From: Candidatus Hydrogenedens terephthalaticus JGI OTU-1
GTDB taxonomy: Bacteria > Hydrogenedentota > Hydrogenedentia > Hydrogenedentales > Hydrogenedentaceae
NCBI GenBank assembly: GCA_000493945.1
Contig: AWNW01000026.1
Location: 1-7,911 of the forward strand
Length of the DNA stretch: 7,911 nt
Direction of reading: 5' to 3'
Part shown: piece after piece, positions 5,533 to 7,911 of the stretch
How the letters are laid out: every line of letters begins with the position of its first letter
Numbering within the stretch: the first letter of the stretch is position 1
Translations under genes and position numbers: made by a program
The notes under the pieces: model-generated
Seen by the model: only the letters and a program-made list of their open reading frames with translations
Told to the model about the DNA's origin: nothing
Databases searched by the model: none

Positions 5533-7911
5533 AAAAAATTTCCTTTATTTTTTCTGAAAGTTCATCGAATTGCTCATCCAGTTGTTTGATTAATTCAGGC
5601 ACTTCTGTGATGTTTCCTTCTTTACACAGTTTCTCGATGCGAAATGCAACCTCACGAAGTTGTTCGCCACCTATATTCGCTGATGCCCCTTTAATTGAAT
5701 GAGCCTGCCGTTCCGCTTCTGAAATACGGCTCTCTTCTATATATTTTTTCAATATTTCTATTTGTTTCGGCACATCCTCCATAAAACTGTTGAGAATTGT
5801 TCGGGCTAATTCTTTATCCTCCATAACCCGTTTCATAAATGATTTATAATCAAATACTACATGCATATCTGTATGAATAGCCTTAGCAGTAGAATGTTCT
5901 TTATCAGGAAGAGGTTTCTTTATAACGGCGGGTGATTCTTTTTCTACCTGCATTTTTTCAGGTGTCCATTTCTCCAACACCTCAACCAATCGTTCTATAA
6001 CTATAGGTTTAGGAATATAATCGTTCATACCTAATTCAATGCATTTATTTCTATCCCCTTCAAGAGCATGAGCTGTCATTGCTATGATTACAATATTTTT
6101 ATTTTTCTCACCCGCTACACCTTCCCGTATCGCCTGTGTTGCCTGATAACCGTCCATCTCAGGCATCTGGACATCCATAAATACGAGGTCGTAATCATTT
6201 TTGGAGAGTAAATCCAAAGCCTCCTTCCCATTATTCGCTATCTCCGTAGTTACACCCAATTTACTTAACATTCCCACAGCAACTTGTTGGTTTACTAAGT
6301 TATCTTCTGCAAGGAGAACCCTTGCCTTGAATTTCTTTATTTGTTTTTGTATATCTCTAACAGAATGTCGCGTAATAATAGAAGGTGTAAAGAAAGGTCG
6401 TTCCCCTTCGGTTTGTTTTGTTTTTGACATGCTTAACAGCGCTGTTAATATATCAAACAATTCGTTATGTCGAATAGGCTTGGTCAAATATGCAGAAAAA
6501 CCAATCTCTTTATATTTTTTCACATCACCCCGTATCCCGATGGAAGTAAGCATCACCAGGACAGTATCGGATAAGTTCTCATCATTCGCAATAATCTTTC
6601 CAAGTGTTTCTCCATCCATTTCGGGCATCTGCATATCAATAATACAAAGTTGTATAGGGTCATTCTCTTTTTTTGCTGCCTTTAATATATTTAACGCGGT
6701 AAAAGCGTCCGTTGCTTCTTCTGGACGGGCTCCCCATGATTTTAATCGCATTCGCAATATTTCACGATTGCTCGCATTATCATCTACTATTAGAATTCGG
6801 ACATTTTGTAAATCTTCAGGAAAAACATAAATTTTGGGTTGAACATTTTTTTGTTTCTTCACTCTTATCGTAAACCAAAAAGTTGAACCCTTACCATATT
6901 CACTTTCAACACCAATGCTTCCTTGCATCATTTCTGCAAGGTCCTTTGAGATGGCAAGCCCCAATCCTGTCCCACCAAATCGGCGCGTCATCGAGGCATC
7001 TACTTGAGTAAACTTTTGAAATAGATTTTTTATCTTATCTTTTGGAATACCAATACCCGTATCCTTTACTATAAATTTCAACATCACATCATCTTCGGTT
7101 TCATCTACACATGTTACATGAACCTTTACCTCTCCTTTTTGAGTAAATTTAATTGCATTCCCCACCAGATTTGTCAATATCTGCCGAATCCTCCCGGGAT
7201 CCCCCTTTACTAAACTCGGAACATTATCATCGGTTGCTATTACCAATTCAAGATTCTTTTCATTAGCTCTAACAGCCATTACATTGGAAAAGTCTTCTAA
7301 CATACTAATTAAATCAAAATCTATTTCCTCTAAATCTAATTTTCGGGCTTCTATCTTAGAAAAATCTAAAATATCGTTTATTAAGGACAGCAATGATTCT
7401 CCGCTGGATTGGATAACTTCTGCAAAGTGTCTCTGTTGCGGTTCTAACTCCGTATCCAGTAAAAGGCTTGTCATACCTATAATAGCATTCATGGGTGTTC
7501 TTATTTCATGACTCATATTGGCTAAAAACTCACTTTTCGCCATATTGGCTAATTCCGCTTTTACCGCTAACTCCTGCGCCCTTTGAACCGCAACAAGTAA
7601 TTGCTGGTTGGTAATAAGTAATTCATTAGCGATTTCCTTTTCTTTACTTATATCTATAAAACAATCTAATATCTTATCCTTACCTCCTATGCTAATTACT
7701 CTAACTGATTTTAAGACAGGTTTTTCTTTACCATCCGCCGTTATTAATATTTTTTCCTGATTTACTATTTCTACTTCTTTACTATGAACAGGACAATTAC
7801 CTACATCCGCAGGGCATAAAAATTTATGACAAATATTACCAATAATTTCTTCCCTCTCCGATCCAAACATTTGTGCACCCAAAGGATTTATGTATTCAAT
7901 CACATGGGTTT
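5525..7911 (-). CDS. Hybrid sensor histidine kinase: PAS, HisKA, HATPase, REC, REC, Hpt; 5' partial
   Basis: BarA/Gac-type multi-step kinase whose start is beyond the window. The frame continues upstream of the GTG at 7903 (codons for Thr, His), inside a PAS strand (THVIEYINP), so that GTG is not the start. Numbering from it: the PAS remnant (1-90) carries CHKFLCPADVGNCP (C25, C30, C37); a helix leads to HisKA with H132 in NMSHEIRTPMNAIIG; the ATPase has N245/N249, DTGIGI (281-286) and GGTGLGL (310-316); REC1 has D374, D375, D423, T453, K475; REC2 has E533, D534, D577, T610, K632; the Hpt has H735 in AHSIKGASANIGG. All relay sites are intact, so phosphate can move from His to Asp to Hpt His and on to a separate receiver. 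The best candidate partner is the adjacent cyclase, whose ATG overlaps this stop by 8 bases. No membrane span is visible, but the N-terminus is missing. Confidence 0.95.
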   Translation of the reverse strand, partial: THVIEYINPLGAQMFGSEREEIIGNICHKFLCPADVGNCPVHSKEVEIVNQEKILITADGKEKPVLKSVRVISIGGKDKILDCFIDISKEKEIANELLITNQQLLVAVQRAQELAVKAELANMAKSEFLANMSHEIRTPMNAIIGMTSLLLDTELEPQQRHFAEVIQSSGESLLSLINDILDFSKIEARKLDLEEIDFDLISMLEDFSNVMAVRANEKNLELVIATDDNVPSLVKGDPGRIRQILTNLVGNAIKFTQKGEVKVHVTCVDETEDDVMLKFIVKDTGIGIPKDKIKNLFQKFTQVDASMTRRFGGTGLGLAISKDLAEMMQGSIGVESEYGKGSTFWFTIRVKKQKNVQPKIYVFPEDLQNVRILIVDDNASNREILRMRLKSWGARPEEATDAFTALNILKAAKKENDPIQLCIIDMQMPEMDGETLGKIIANDENLSDTVLVMLTSIGIRGDVKKYKEIGFSAYLTKPIRHNELFDILTALLSMSKTKQTEGERPFFTPSIITRHSVRDIQKQIKKFKARVLLAEDNLVNQQVAVGMLSKLGVTTEIANNGKEALDLLSKNDYDLVFMDVQMPEMDGYQATQAIREGVAGEKNKNIVIIAMTAHALEGDRNKCIELGMNDYIPKPIVIERLVEVLEKWTPEKMQVEKESPAVIKKPLPDKEHSTAKAIHTDMHVVFDYKSFMKRVMEDKELARTILNSFMEDVPKQIEILKKYIEESRISEAERQAHSIKGASANIGGEQLREVAFRIEKLCKEGNITEVPELIKQLDEQFDELSEKIKEIFYD
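5541..5546 (-). promoter_or_regulatory. Ribosome binding site of the diguanylate cyclase
   Basis: On the minus strand AAAGGA is 8 bases before the ATG at 5532 and lies within the last codons of the upstream kinase. It supports the ATG start and coupled translation of the two proteins. Confidence 0.65.

Noticed and set aside
6201..6830. 209-codon open frame on the plus strand opposite the first kinase's receivers
   Set aside because: Its Ser/Ile/Phe-rich product is the antisense of two clear receiver domains and shows no motif of its own.
7901..7903. GTG at 7903 as the start of the first kinase
   Set aside because: The codons before it (Thr-His) continue a PAS strand, THVIEYIN. A start here would cut the PAS domain, so the gene must run off the window.
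1..7911. Mobile elements, CRISPR arrays, tRNA or rRNA genes
   Set aside because: No terminal inverted repeats, transposase, regularly spaced repeats or RNA gene signatures were seen on either strand.

Overview
This AT-rich bacterial window holds two converging gene blocks. The organism cannot be named from the sequence alone. The left-hand sialidase-like protein closely resembles, from memory, proteins common in Planctomycetota, Lentisphaerota, Hydrogenedentota and Bacteroidota. Together with the heavy load of multi-PAS hybrid kinases, this suggests a free-living or bioreactor/sediment bacterium of the PVC or a related group. That placement is a low-confidence inference.

Plus strand, positions 1-1410: the 3' part of a sialidase/BNR-fold protein, whose start lies before the window, is followed after 13 bases by a complete thioredoxin-type arsenate reductase (arsC) that starts at TTG behind a good Shine-Dalgarno. 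Positions 1411-1510 are a short convergent gap with no gene and no convincing terminator, only an 8-bp tandem duplication.

Minus strand, 7911 down to 1511: a tightly packed signalling cassette, read in the order (i) a large hybrid kinase, PAS-HisKA-HATPase-REC-REC-Hpt, 5'-truncated by the window edge; (ii) a REC-GGDEF diguanylate cyclase; (iii) a 1029-residue kinase, REC-degenerate REC-PAS-PAS-PAS-HisKA-HATPase-REC. The likely logic is sensing by the PAS domains, phosphotransfer through the Hpt and several receivers, and c-di-GMP as the only recognisable non-kinase output. No membrane segment is evident in the visible proteins. No DNA-binding domain is present.

The most notable observation is that the cyclase reading frame is broken at a run of eight A. 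The frame stops before the conserved end of the GGDEF domain, but the missing end (DEALY-T-AKENGRN) is intact in the +1 frame. That frame ends in a TAA that overlaps the next kinase's ATG by 8 nt, exactly as the first kinase overlaps the cyclase start. The second notable point is a CxxCxxxCC cysteine cluster in a receiver-like domain of the 1029-aa kinase, close to where the acidic pocket should be.
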